From: Embleya scabrispora DSM 41855
GTDB lineage: Bacteria > Actinomycetota > Actinomycetes > Streptomycetales > Streptomycetaceae
Reading direction: 5' to 3'
Assembly: GCF_000372745.1 (NCBI RefSeq)
Contig: NZ_KB889664.1
Location: 62,001-126,000, forward strand
Length of the DNA stretch: 64,000 bases
Part shown: positions 24,468 through 33,021 of the stretch, one piece after another
Position numbering within the stretch: position 1 is the first letter of the stretch
Layout: every line of letters starts with the position of its first letter
Program-made: the position numbers and the translations under genes
Notes under the pieces: model-generated
What the model saw: the letters and a program-made list of their open reading frames with translations, nothing else
Databases searched by the model: none
What the model was told of the DNA's origin: nothing

Positions 24468-25448
24468 TCACCTGGTGTCCTCCCCCTGTCGAGGAACGAT
24501 CACCAGCGGCCCGGGTGCGTGGTGGATCAGGCCATGGGTGACCGAGCCGAGGAGCATGCCGCGGAAGCCGCCGACGCCCCGGGCGCCGACCACCAGGCAC
24601 AGGGCGTCCTGGGCGGCGTCGGCGAGTCCGCGGACCCGGTGGCCCAGGATCGTGATGCGCTCCACCGGTACGTCCGGGTACTTCTCGCTCCACCCGGCGA
24701 GCGTCTCGCCCAGGCGGATCAGCCCCTCCTCGACCTCGGACTCGCTGCCGAAGGCGGCGACCATGTTCGGCGTCGGCGGTCGGACCTGGACGGCGCGCAG
24801 CGAGGCGCCGCGCAGCGAGGCGGTCTGGAAGGCGTAGCCGACGGCGGGCTCCGAGCCGGCCGAGCCGTCGACGCCGACCACGACCGTCGGCGGCACGCCC
24901 GTGGCGGGCTCGGGTCCGCGCACCACCGCCACGGGGCACGGCGCATGCGCACTGACCGGGATCGCGATGCTGCCCGTGGTGAGCAGTTCCGTCAGGGCCG
25001 ACAAGCGGCGTGAGCCGAGCACGAGCATGGACGAGCCGGGTGCCTCACCGCGCAACACGTCCACCGGGCGACCCTCGACCGTGGCCACGCTCACTTCCAG
25101 TCCCGTCCTGCCGGTGGTCGCCACGGCCGCGGCCTTCTCCAACAGCGCGTCGTCGGCCGCGCGGCGACGTTCGGACCAACTCAGGCGGGGTACGGTGACG
25201 CGGGCCCCGGCCTCGTGATACGTGTCGGCCGCCCAGTCGAACGCGTGGGCGGTGTGCAACCGGCCGTCGTGCCGAGCGGCCCGGTACGCGGCCTCCGCCT
25301 CCGCCGGCTCGGCCGGCCATTCCGACGCGTGCACGAGCCGCAGCGGCAGTCTGTGTCGTACGGCCTCGTCCGCGGCCCAACCGACGGCGAGCAGGCCCGC
25401 CGCCGAATTCTCCACTCCGACCACCACGGGCCGACGTCCGGTTGTCAT
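24468..25448 (-). CDS. Tandem-domain universal stress protein
   Basis: The 326-residue protein has two UspA domains (about 8-150 and 165-320). The second keeps the ATP-binding pattern G-x2-G-x9-G-S in VGARGVGGFRGMLLGSVT followed by HHAPGPLVIV. The first has the related LGSRRLSALTELLTTGSI with less perfect spacing. These cytoplasmic proteins accumulate under starvation and stress and bind ATP or cAMP; tandem forms are common in actinomycetes. The start ATG 25448 is at the expected position (TTGRRPVVVGVENS). Single gene. Confidence 0.92.
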   Translation of the reverse strand: MTTGRRPVVVGVENSAAGLLAVGWAADEAVRHRLPLRLVHASEWPAEPAEAEAAYRAARHDGRLHTAHAFDWAADTYHEAGARVTVPRLSWSERRRAADDALLEKAAAVATTGRTGLEVSVATVEGRPVDVLRGEAPGSSMLVLGSRRLSALTELLTTGSIAIPVSAHAPCPVAVVRGPEPATGVPPTVVVGVDGSAGSEPAVGYAFQTASLRGASLRAVQVRPPTPNMVAAFGSESEVEEGLIRLGETLAGWSEKYPDVPVERITILGHRVRGLADAAQDALCLVVGARGVGGFRGMLLGSVTHGLIHHAPGPLVIVPRQGEDTR

Positions 25449-25766
25449 GACAGCTCCCGATCATCCTGGGGATCCCGCCTCGAACGCGGTGCTGCCTTCC
25501 ACTGTCTCTCCGCGAGCGCCTCCGTGCCGCGCCCGGCGGCCCCACGACGCCGCCGGGCGACGACGGGCGCGCCGCCGGCACCGGACCGCCGGTCACGCCG
25601 TTCGGAGACACGAGCACCATGGGCACCGCGGGCAGTCGCGGACACCGTGGGCGCATCGACCAAGCACGCGTCTCACCAGTCTCATGAGCATCGCGGGCCG
25701 TGCCCGCACCATGGGCACCGCCGGCACGGCGGGCACAACGCGGTGACCAGGACGGGTGCGCGGCGA
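25449..25766. other. Intergenic stretch with a 15-bp direct repeat
   Basis: The 318 bp between the Lrp-type gene and the stress protein gene contain no supported gene. A perfect 15-bp direct repeat CACCATGGGCACCGC occurs at 25615-25629 and 25707-25721, and GC-rich inverted repeats follow each copy. It probably contains the promoter of the stress protein and the terminator of the Lrp-type gene. Confidence 0.45.
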
Positions 25767-26252
25767 TCAGGACGGTGCGTCGAACTCGGCCGAGTCGGCG
25801 GACAGCAGCGGTCGTTCGAACACCGTGCGCAGCACGATCGTGGTGCCGGTGGCACGGATCACCGGGACCGCTCGGATGCGGTCGAGCGTGTCGGCCAGGT
25901 CGGCCGTGGACGCGACCCGGACCTTGATCCAGAAGCAGTCCTCGCCCGCGACCTCGTGTGCCTCCAGGACGGCCGGCTCGCGTCGGATCGCCGCCTCCAC
26001 CTGGTCACGGGCCGCCCTTCCGGCATCGAAGCGCAACGCGATGAACGCGGCGGTGCCAGCCTCGACCGCCGCAGGGGCGAAGGCCGCGTGGTAGCCGGTG
26101 ATCACCCCGTCGCGCTCCAGCCGCTGGAGGCGATCGCGGACCGCCGGTTCGGACAGTTCCACCGACTTGGCGAGCGCGCGTACGGTCCGCCGCCCGTCGT
26201 TGCTCAGCGCGCGAAGCAGCGCCCGGTCGATGTCGTCCAGCGGCCGCGTCAT
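25767..26252 (-). CDS. Lrp/AsnC-family transcriptional regulator
   Basis: The 161-residue protein has the AsnC helix-turn-helix at the N-terminus (DDIDRALLRALSNDGRR through LSEPAVRDRLQRLERDGVITGY) and a C-terminal RAM ligand-binding domain. AAGGGG lies 5 bases before ATG 26252. Such regulators sense amino acids and often control a divergent transporter; here a DMT exporter starts 79 bp away in the opposite direction, so it is the probable target. The effector is unknown. Confidence 0.92.
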   Translation of the reverse strand: MTRPLDDIDRALLRALSNDGRRTVRALAKSVELSEPAVRDRLQRLERDGVITGYHAAFAPAAVEAGTAAFIALRFDAGRAARDQVEAAIRREPAVLEAHEVAGEDCFWIKVRVASTADLADTLDRIRAVPVIRATGTTIVLRTVFERPLLSADSAEFDAPS

Positions 26253-26331
26253 CGAATCCCCTTGTTTCCGTGAATGAGGTGGACCTACTCTAAAAAAGGC
26301 TAGCAGCCAGTTCCGCTTTACTTACTGAGCT
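26253..26331. promoter_or_regulatory. Divergent control region of the Lrp-type regulator and DMT exporter
   Basis: The 79-bp gap is unusually AT-rich for this DNA. It contains an imperfect dyad, TAAAAAAGG with CCGCTTTA about 14 bp apart (around 26291-26321), a plausible binding site for the Lrp-type regulator. Confidence 0.4.
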
Positions 26332-27354
26332 ATGGGGATCATCTTGTCTCCTCTAATGAGGGATCGACTGTTGCCGTGGGTGGCGCTCGTGACCGTCTGG
26401 ATCCTGTGGGGTTCGACGTATCTGGGCATCCGGTACGCGATCGAGACGATCCCGCCGCTGCTCGCGGCCGGCGCCAGGTTCCTGATCGCGGGACTGTTGA
26501 TGTTCGCGGTCGTCGGGCCCCGGCACGCGCGCGGCGCGCAGCGCCCGACCTGGCCGCACCTGCGCTCGGCGGCGATCATCGGCGGTCTGCTCCTGGTCGG
26601 CGGCAACGGCCTGGTGAGTCTGGGCGAACAACACCTCGATTCGGGCTTCGCCGCGCTGATCGTGGCCACGGTGCCGGTGTGGATGGTGCTGATCAACGCG
26701 CTGGTGACCAGGACGCGCGTGTCGGGCCCGGTCCTGTTCGCCCTGCTCCTGGGCACCGTCGGCATCGGGGTCCTGGTCGGCGGGCCGGGCGGCGACGTGC
26801 ACGCGGGCGGCACGGTGATGGTCCTGATCGCGTGCGTGCTCTGGGCGGCCGGCTCGGTGTACGCGCGGACCGCGCCGTTGCCCAGGCATCCGCTCGTGGT
26901 CGCCTCGCTGGAAATGATCACCGCGGGCGTGGCCCTGCTCGTCCTGGCCGCGCTGCGCGGCGAGTTCGGCCGGCTGCACGTGGCCGACATCTCGACGGCC
27001 TCGTGGCTCGGCCTGACCTGGCTCGTGTTCGCGGGTTCGATCGTCGCGTTCAGCGCGTACCTGTACGTCAACAGCGTGCTGCCCAACGACACGGTGGCGA
27101 CCTACGCGTACGTCAACCCGGTCATCGCGGTGCTGCTCGGCGCCGCGATCGCGGGCGAGTCGGTCGGTCTGAACGTCTACCTCGGCGGCGCGGTCATCGT
27201 CGCCTCGGTGGCCCTGATCGTCGCCACCCGCTCCCGCGAGCCCCGCCCGACCACGCCGACCTCCCGGTCCACCGTCACCGAAGGGACCGGTACGGCGGCG
27301 GCCGATATCCCGAAGCCGGCCGAGGGGCCCGCGAAGGTGGAACCGGCCAGGTAG
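26332..27354 (+). CDS. EamA-family (DMT) exporter
   Basis: The 340-residue protein has ten predicted membrane segments in two EamA repeats; family marks are WGSTYLGIRYAIE in the first helix region and YLYVNSVLPNDTVATYAYVNPVIAVLLG in the second repeat, split around NDT. DMT proteins of this type export amino acids or metabolites. The C-terminal ~40 residues are a hydrophilic Pro/Thr-rich tail. ATG 26332 has no ribosome site and a second ATG at 26356 is also possible; the message could be leaderless. Divergent from the Lrp-type gene, hence likely induced by an amino acid. Confidence 0.9.
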   Translation: MGIILSPLMRDRLLPWVALVTVWILWGSTYLGIRYAIETIPPLLAAGARFLIAGLLMFAVVGPRHARGAQRPTWPHLRSAAIIGGLLLVGGNGLVSLGEQHLDSGFAALIVATVPVWMVLINALVTRTRVSGPVLFALLLGTVGIGVLVGGPGGDVHAGGTVMVLIACVLWAAGSVYARTAPLPRHPLVVASLEMITAGVALLVLAALRGEFGRLHVADISTASWLGLTWLVFAGSIVAFSAYLYVNSVLPNDTVATYAYVNPVIAVLLGAAIAGESVGLNVYLGGAVIVASVALIVATRSREPRPTTPTSRSTVTEGTGTAAADIPKPAEGPAKVEPAR

Positions 27355-27390
27355 GTCGGGCTCGGAGCCGGCCGGCCGGCGGTATATCGG

Positions 27391-27419
27391 TTGAGAGCCG
27401 TGAAACGGCCGATTAGCGT
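27391..27419 (+). promoter_or_regulatory. Candidate promoter of the methyltransferase at 27428
   Basis: TTGAGA (27391-27396), a 17-bp spacer and TAGCGT (27414-27419) end 8 bp before the ATG at 27428. The predicted transcript would start at or within a few bases of the start codon, so a leaderless message is likely. Confidence 0.45.
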
Positions 27420-27427
27420 GGCCGGTC

Positions 27428-28243
27428 ATGACGAAGATGCCTGCCTCGGCGGACTGGCGCGTGGTCAACCGGGCCAACTGGGACGAGCGTGTCCCGATCC
27501 ACACCGCGAGCGAGTTCTACGACGTCGCCGGCTTCGTGGCGGGCAAGGACGCACTGCGCGACTTCGAACTCGCCGAGGTGGGCGACGTCGCCGGCCGGAC
27601 ACTGCTCCACCTCCAGTGCCACTTCGGCCTGGACACCCTGTCGTGGGCCCGCCGCGGGGCCGTCGTCACCGGCCTGGACTTCTCCGAGCCGGCCGTGGCC
27701 GCCGCGACCGACCTCGCCGCGCGGATCGGGGTCGACACGGCCCGGTTCGTCACCTCCGACGTGTACGACGCGGTCGACACACTCGAGGGCCGGACCTTCG
27801 ACATCGTCTACACCGGACTGGGCGCGTTGTGCTGGCTCCCGGACGTCGACCGCTGGGCCCGTACGGTGGCGGACCTGGTCGCACCGGGCGGTTTCCTCTA
27901 CCTGGCCGAGTTCCACCCGTTCGCCGACGTCCTGGCCGAGGACGGCCGCACCGTCGAACTGGACTACTTCCGCCGCGACGCGCAGACGTGGGACGAGCCG
28001 GGCACCTATGCCGACATGGCCGCGCCGACCTCCGCGAACGTCACGATCGAGTGGCAACACGGCATCGGCGACGTGGTCAGCGCGCTGACGGCGGCCGGCC
28101 TGCGCCTGGAGTTCCTGCACGAGCACGACTTCTCACTCTTCGCCCGCTTCCCGATCCTGGAACGCAACGACGGCATCTACCGCTTTCCCGCGGACCACCG
28201 ACGTGTTCCGCTGATCTACTCCCTGCGGGCGACGAAGGCGTAG
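27428..28243 (+). CDS. Class I SAM-dependent methyltransferase
   Basis: The 271-residue protein has motif I as LLHLQCHFGLDTLSWAR, with HLQCHFG instead of the usual DLGCGxG, a known variant in a Streptomyces methyltransferase group. VTGLDFSEPAV follows as the acidic motif II and YTGLGALCWLPD as motif post-I/III. The substrate is unknown. The C-terminal half has the aromatic FPADHRRVPLIYSLRA ending seen in this group. It is monocistronic by appearance. The next gene downstream is a truncated methyltransferase of a different subfamily. Confidence 0.88.
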   Translation: MTKMPASADWRVVNRANWDERVPIHTASEFYDVAGFVAGKDALRDFELAEVGDVAGRTLLHLQCHFGLDTLSWARRGAVVTGLDFSEPAVAAATDLAARIGVDTARFVTSDVYDAVDTLEGRTFDIVYTGLGALCWLPDVDRWARTVADLVAPGGFLYLAEFHPFADVLAEDGRTVELDYFRRDAQTWDEPGTYADMAAPTSANVTIEWQHGIGDVVSALTAAGLRLEFLHEHDFSLFARFPILERNDGIYRFPADHRRVPLIYSLRATKA

Positions 28244-28328
28244 CCGACGCGGCCGGCGTGTTCGGTGCGTCGCCGGGAACACCTGGTCGCCCACCACCTC
28301 GACCCGCTCGCGAAAGACCACTCCTCGG

Positions 28329-29006
28329 GTGAACGACGGCGTGGATCCGGACGGCGGGATGATCGCCCGGGCCGGCCGCGATGCCGCCGAGCTCGCAATC
28401 GCCGGGAAGACCCGGTGGGTACGGGCGCGGTCCGAGGAACTGCCCGCCGGACTCGGCGTGTTCACCGTCGCGACCTTCGGTCAGTCCTTTCACTGGATGG
28501 ATCGTGACCGGGTGGCCGCCACGACCCGGGACATGCTCGTGCCCGACGGCGCGGTGGTGCACATCTCCGATCTGAAGACGGAACCGCGCACCGTCGAGGG
28601 CCTGTCGCACCCGGCGGTGCCCCATGCGGCGATGGACGAGCTGGTCAAGCACTACCTGGGACCGCTCCGACGGGCCGGCCGCGGGGTACTGCGGCAGGGA
28701 ACACCCGGCGGTGAGGCGGAGGTGTTCGCCCGCGCGGGCTTTGCCCGGTGTCGGCGCCTCGTCGTTCCCGGCGGACAGGCGCTCGAACGCACCTGCGACG
28801 ACGTGGTCGCCTGGGTATTCTCGATGTCGTCCTCGGCTCCGCACCTGTTCGGGGCGCGCCGTGGCGACTTCGAGGCGGACCTGCGTCGTCTTTTGCGGCA
28901 GGCGTCCGCGTCCGGCCGATTCTCCGAACGCCTGCCCGGCACCGAGGTCTTCGTCTGGTGGAAGGGCAAGGGCACCACGGATCCGGTGCCCGGGCCGGCC
29001 GGGTGA
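28329..29006 (+). pseudogene. Methyltransferase lacking its N-terminal SAM-binding part
   Basis: The frame begins abruptly at VDPDGGMIARAGRD, which is motif II of a class I methyltransferase, and continues through the normal middle (ATFGQSFHWMDRD, VVHISDLKTEPR) to a regular end (TEVFVWWKGKG). Motif I, with the glycine loop that holds SAM, and about 60 upstream residues are absent. The GTG at 28329 is simply the first start codon after the break. A functional protein is unlikely. The 80 bp before it look like unrelated DNA, so a deletion or rearrangement joined them. Confidence 0.7.
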
Positions 29007-29495
29007 TCCATCCGCCAAGGGCGCCGTCGGGCAGTCGGTGCCGGCTCGGGCGCGCCGGGTCCGGCTCGATCGGGCCGATCGGGGTGTCGGGAGCCGGGGT
29101 GGGGGAGTGTGCGTCGCATCGGCATGGTCGGGACGGGTGAAGCAGGGATCAGGCGCCGGCGGGCCTGGTGGGTCGTGGTCGCGATCATGGCCGTGATCGC
29201 GACGGACGGGTGGCGACGGCGGGGGAACCGCCCTTCAACGGCGAGGACTTCTCGGTTGTCCGACTGGCGTTGTGTGCCGATCGGGGGGCGCGGACACGGG
29301 GGTTGCGATGCGGGTGGTGACGGGGTACGCGATGAAGGGCGGGTTGTCCATTGCGATCGTGGTTGCCGTCGTGGCGCTGCCTGTCGCGTTGCCGGGTGGG
29401 GTCTTCGCGATCCGTGGCGCGGAACATGGCACAGCCGGCGCGGCGCGCCGTGTGCGATGCGGTCGTGATCGTCGATGCTCGGTCGTGGCGGGTGC
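29007..29495. other. Intergenic stretch with weak open frames only
   Basis: Nearly 490 bp between the truncated methyltransferase and the TetR-type gene. Two plus-strand frames contain short hydrophobic segments (RAWWVVVAIMAVIATDG near 29160; LSIAIVVAVVALPVALPGG near 29350), but both frames then run into non-protein-like sequence or the antisense of the regulator gene. They might be remnants of a membrane protein; I do not call a gene. Confidence 0.35.
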
Positions 29496-30143
29496 CTACC
29501 GCGCGCGGCGCACGAAGGCGTCGCGAGCGGGTGCGCCGGTCGTTCCCGGGGGTGCGTCGGTCAGCGCGCCGGCGATGACCGCGGTCACGACCTTGTGGAC
29601 GGTTGCCGCCTCGGGTGGGGTGCCCTTTCGGTCGGCGAAGAGCATGTGGCCGGCGCCGATCAGGGCGGGGGCGAGGGTGTCGACGTCGGTGTCGGCCCCG
29701 ATGCGGCCCAGGGCGCGTTCCGCGGTGAGGTAGGAGGCGATCGCGGCGGTGGCTTCCGTCAGGATCGGGATGCCGGTGGGTGTGCTTCGGCGGAGCCGGG
29801 TGCGCAGGTCGTCGCGGGAGATGACCAGGCCGACGATCGCCACGGCGACCGATCCGAACAGGTCCCGCAGGGTGTCGGTGAGGTTGTCGGCCACGGTGCC
29901 GGTACCGACCGCGTCGTGCAGGGTGGCGGCCCGGTGGTCGAGCCGGGTGATGCGGTCGCGCACGAGTTCGGCGAGGAAGTCGTCGAAGTCGGCGAAGTGC
30001 CGGTGCAGGACGCCTTTGGCGCAGCCCGCCTCGGTGGTGACCGCCCGGCTGGTCAGCGCGCTCGGTCCGTCCCGAAGCAGGACGCGCTCGGCGGCGTCGA
30101 ACAGTTGCTCGCGCGCGTCGCGGATGGCTACCCCTGTCGGCAC
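29496..30143 (-). CDS. TetR/AcrR-family regulator
   Basis: The 215-residue protein has a TetR helix-turn-helix (about residues 12-58: LFDAAERVLLRDGPSALTSR, then EAGCAKGVLHRHFADFDDFL). The C-terminal domain is not like any well-known subfamily. The start is GTG 30143 with GAGGG upstream. It is divergent from a methyltransferase gene, and the 74 bp between them contain three palindromes sharing GTGGGC/GCCCAC, so auto-regulation and control of the methyltransferase are very likely. The ligand is unknown. Confidence 0.9.
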   Translation of the reverse strand: MPTGVAIRDAREQLFDAAERVLLRDGPSALTSRAVTTEAGCAKGVLHRHFADFDDFLAELVRDRITRLDHRAATLHDAVGTGTVADNLTDTLRDLFGSVAVAIVGLVISRDDLRTRLRRSTPTGIPILTEATAAIASYLTAERALGRIGADTDVDTLAPALIGAGHMLFADRKGTPPEAATVHKVVTAVIAGALTDAPPGTTGAPARDAFVRRAR

Positions 30144-30167
30144 CGTGCATCCCTCGTTCGTTCCATC

Positions 30168-30229
30168 GTGGGCCCACTCGGTTGACGAGTGGGCGATCGC
30201 CCACTCATAGTGGGCGCATGCCCACTATA
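30168..30229. promoter_or_regulatory. Triple GTGGGC palindrome operator and overlapping promoter
   Basis: Three dyads occur: GTGGGCCCAC (30168-30177, perfect), GAGTGGGCGATCGCCCACTC (30187-30206, perfect 20 bp) and 9-bp arms ATAGTGGGC/GCCCACTAT (30207-30228). A rightward promoter TTGACG (30182-30187) with CATAGT (30206-30211) is embedded in them. The -10 lies 6 bp before the ATG at 30218, so the message would be leaderless and the third dyad covers the start codon. Confidence 0.65.
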
Positions 30230-31057
30230 CCGCCGGGTCGAGCCCCGCTCCCCGGATCCGAGTCGCCTGGACGCCACCGGGTCGCACGGTCGTTCGGCGC
30301 GGACGCCGAACGCTACGACCGGGCCAGGCCCCGCTATCCAGACGCCCTGGTGCAGCGGATCGTCGCCGCCGCCCCCGGCCCCGACGTCCTCGATGTGGGC
30401 TGCGGCACCGGAATCGCCGCCCGACAGTTCCAGGCGCTCGGCTGCCGAGTGCTCGGCGTCGAGCCCGACGCCCGGATGGCCGACCTCGCGCGGCGACTCG
30501 GCGGCGAGATCGACGTGGCCACGTTCGAGGACTGGGACCCGGGCGGCCGGGAGTTCGACGCGGTCGTCGCCGGCCAGGCATGGCACTGGATCGACCCGGT
30601 CGCGGGGGCGGCCAAGGCCGCCCGAGTGCTGCGCCCGGGAGGCGTGTTGGCGCTGTTCTGGAACGTGTTCGGGTTCCCGCCCGACGTGGCCGATGCCGTC
30701 GTGGACGTCTGTCGGCGGGTGATGCCCGACGCGCCGTTCGACATCGAGGCGATGACGAAGGAACCCCTCGACGCATACCGGGTGATGTCCGGCAAGGTTG
30801 CCGACGGAATCCGCGCGGGGGACGGGTTCGGCGAACCGGAGCAGTGGCGATACGACTGGGAGTGGACCTACAGCCGGGACATGTGGCTGGACCAGATGCC
30901 CACTCTGGGCGCCTTCACCCAACTCCCGCCGGACACGATGGCGAAGGTGTCGGAGGGCGTCGGCGCCGCCATCGACGTACTGGGCGGCAGCTTCCCGATG
31001 CGCTACACGACGATGGCCGTCACCACCACGCGACCCGCTGCGCGCCCCGGCATGTGA
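30218..31057 (+). CDS. Class I SAM-dependent methyltransferase under TetR control
   Basis: The 279-residue protein has a standard motif I, VLDVGCGTGIAARQF, motif II VLGVEPDARMADLAR, then FDAVVAGQAWHWIDP and VLRPGGVLALFWN, the UbiE/trans-aconitate methyltransferase-like layout (WHW is typical of this group). The ATG at 30218 is chosen; the frame is open from 30182 but the upstream codons are operator DNA. Because it sits behind palindromes next to a TetR-type gene, it probably methylates the regulator's ligand or a related toxic compound; this is inference. Confidence 0.9.
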   Translation: MPTIPPGRAPLPGSESPGRHRVARSFGADAERYDRARPRYPDALVQRIVAAAPGPDVLDVGCGTGIAARQFQALGCRVLGVEPDARMADLARRLGGEIDVATFEDWDPGGREFDAVVAGQAWHWIDPVAGAAKAARVLRPGGVLALFWNVFGFPPDVADAVVDVCRRVMPDAPFDIEAMTKEPLDAYRVMSGKVADGIRAGDGFGEPEQWRYDWEWTYSRDMWLDQMPTLGAFTQLPPDTMAKVSEGVGAAIDVLGGSFPMRYTTMAVTTTRPAARPGM

Positions 31058-31146
31058 CGCACCATCACCACCGTCGGCGGCCCGGCGCCGTAGCCGCTGG
31101 GACAGAACGCGCACCCGGGTACCGGCTTCGAATAGTCGGCGACGGC

Positions 31147-31913
31147 TCAGAGACCGGACAGGCGTACCCGTACCAGCAGTTCGTGGAGCTCATCGTGCCC
31201 CTCGGGGCGGTTCGGCAGCGGAGACGACTCCTGCGCGGCGTCGAGTACCGCACGCAGGCGTTCGACATCCGCCCGCACCGCCTCGATCGCGACCAGCGCT
31301 CCCAGAGACCGGTGTTCGGCCTCGCGCTTCGCGGCCACCAAGTCGCCGAGATACGCGGGGGCGGCATCCGGGCACAGGTCGGCCAGTTCACCAAGATGGG
31401 CGACCACCTGTCCCGACCGCATCAGGTGAATACCCGTCAGGAGCACCCGGAACGTGTAGAGCAGCGGCTTGAGTTCACCGGTCCGCTGGAACAGCCGTGA
31501 CTGGTGCGGGCGAACCCGGCGTAGTGATGCGCGTGATGCCGAGTTGTCAACTTGGGGGCGAGCGCCACCAATTCGGCGTGCGCGGTGGTGGTGTGCACGA
31601 CCAGCGGCGAGAGCAGTTGCTCCAGGACATAGCCATTGCGGCGCAACAACAACCGCACGAACTTGCCGACATCGTGCGTGACGAGGTCGTTCTCCACCCC
31701 GTCGGCCATCCAGATCCGCCCGCGGGTCTGCTCGCCCTCGCGCAACCCGACCACCTCGGCCGGCGGCAACACGTGCGCGCCACGCAGATCGACGTCGGAA
31801 TCCCGGGACGGAAACCCGTACAAGTGCGCGCCGGACACGGTGGCGAACACGAGCGGATCCGGCTGCTCGGCCACGATCCCCGAGAGCTGACCGAAATCGA
31901 TGTCCAACGGCAC
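31147..31913 (-). pseudogene. Predicted nucleotidyltransferase interrupted by a frameshift
   Basis: From GTG 31913 (with GGAAGG upstream) the product shows the nucleotidyltransferase pattern: VSGAHLYGFPSRDSDVDLRG, containing GS/GAH-x-YG and D-x-D metal ligands. It continues through LRRNGYVLEQLLSPLVV to HHYAGFART. Near 31502 the frame breaks, and in the next frame the sequence resumes as RLFQRTGELKPLLYTFRVLL and runs to a stop at 31147. Adding one base restores a ~255-residue protein of the COG3541 type. It may be a true mutation or a base-calling error. The function of intact relatives is not established. Confidence 0.75.
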
Positions 31914-32295
31914 GACGAGCCTTCCGAGACGGCGCCTTCTTCCACCGGGACCCGACAATTCCAAGCCCTGTTCCGCAACCGCCCGAACCCGCACACCGAT
32001 CACCGGATCGAGCCGTCGGTGGCCGCTGCGAAGCATACGCGGTGTACATCAAGGGATACGAGCACGGCCCGCTGGTGGCGGGGGAGTCGCTCCCGGCTTG
32101 TCCGGGATTCCGGGCGAACCACGGTCGGTGCCTGCGCCGACACGCTTCAGTGCCGTCCTGGCCACGCCGGGAGACCCACAGGACACCGCCCCGCGCACGG
32201 CGGAGTACCTGCTCACTCACCTGGCCACGGGGCGGTGAGCCCCCGGCCGGGTGCCGCTCGTCGGTGTGGGAGCGGTGGGGGAGGACAATGGGGGC
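31914..32295. other. Intergenic stretch with a possible gene end
   Basis: About 380 bp without a supported full gene. One plus-strand frame ends in RTAEYLLTHLATGR at 32238, which reads like a protein C-terminus, but nothing recognisable precedes it. It may be a remnant. Confidence 0.3.
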
Positions 32296-32829
32296 ATGCC
32301 TGAGCCCCTGACATACCCCGAGGTCGGTGCGACGTTGCGTGTTGCCGCGCCGATGCCGCGCGGATACCACCACGTCGAACGTCGTGTTCGGGTCGGCGTG
32401 GGGTCGGAGGTGTTCCGGCGGGTCGCGGACGGTGTGCTGGGGTGGGAAGTGTTGCGCGGGGCGGGGTTGGAAGTGCGAGCCGACGCGGACCGCGTCGTGG
32501 AAGGCGCCGAGGTGACGTCGACGCTTCGGCTGGGCCCGGTTCGCTTCGGCGCGCCGTGTCGGGTGGTCGGCGTGGTCGACGAACCGGATCGGGCCGGCTT
32601 CGCGTACGGGACGCTGCGGGGGCATCCCGAGTCGGGCGAGGAGGCGTTCGTGGTCGACCGCGACCCGGACGACGTCGTGTGGTTCACCGTCCGCGCCTTC
32701 AGCCGCCCCGGCACGTGGTGGTCGTACCTGGGCAGCCCCGCCGCCCGAGCGATCCAGCACCGCGTGACCACCCGCTACCTTGCCGCAGGCCGCCGACTGG
32801 CCGACACGACGCGACCGCGAGGCGGCTGA
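32296..32829 (+). CDS. DUF1990 family protein
   Basis: The 177-residue product fits DUF1990: LTYPEVGATL at the start, YHHVERRVRVG, then FAYGTLRGHPESGEEAF and a final WSYLGSPAARAIQHRVTTRYL. These are the conserved blocks of the family, including the glycine-rich GTLxGHPE(S/R)GEE. The biochemical role is unknown. The ATG at 32296 is used because the family start LTYPEV follows directly. Monocistronic. Confidence 0.9.
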   Translation: MPEPLTYPEVGATLRVAAPMPRGYHHVERRVRVGVGSEVFRRVADGVLGWEVLRGAGLEVRADADRVVEGAEVTSTLRLGPVRFGAPCRVVGVVDEPDRAGFAYGTLRGHPESGEEAFVVDRDPDDVVWFTVRAFSRPGTWWSYLGSPAARAIQHRVTTRYLAAGRRLADTTRPRGG

Positions 32830-33021
32830 CGGCTGCCGACGCGCGGGCCTCGCGGCGGTGGCCCACCCATCCGCACCGGGGCCGCACGGTGGCGCGCGCA
32901 TGCGTCTGCGTGCCACCGATGAGTTCCGGGCGTCGGGGGTGTCCAATTCGGTGACGGGGTTCACTCACCGCGGGCACCCACCGCCGGGAGCACCCACTGT
33001 GACATCGATCTGGAGAGTGTC

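Noticed and set aside
29109-29468. Small membrane protein gene in the 29-kb gap
   Set aside because: A short hydrophobic run is present but the frame lacks a ribosome site and turns into Arg/Gly-rich noise.
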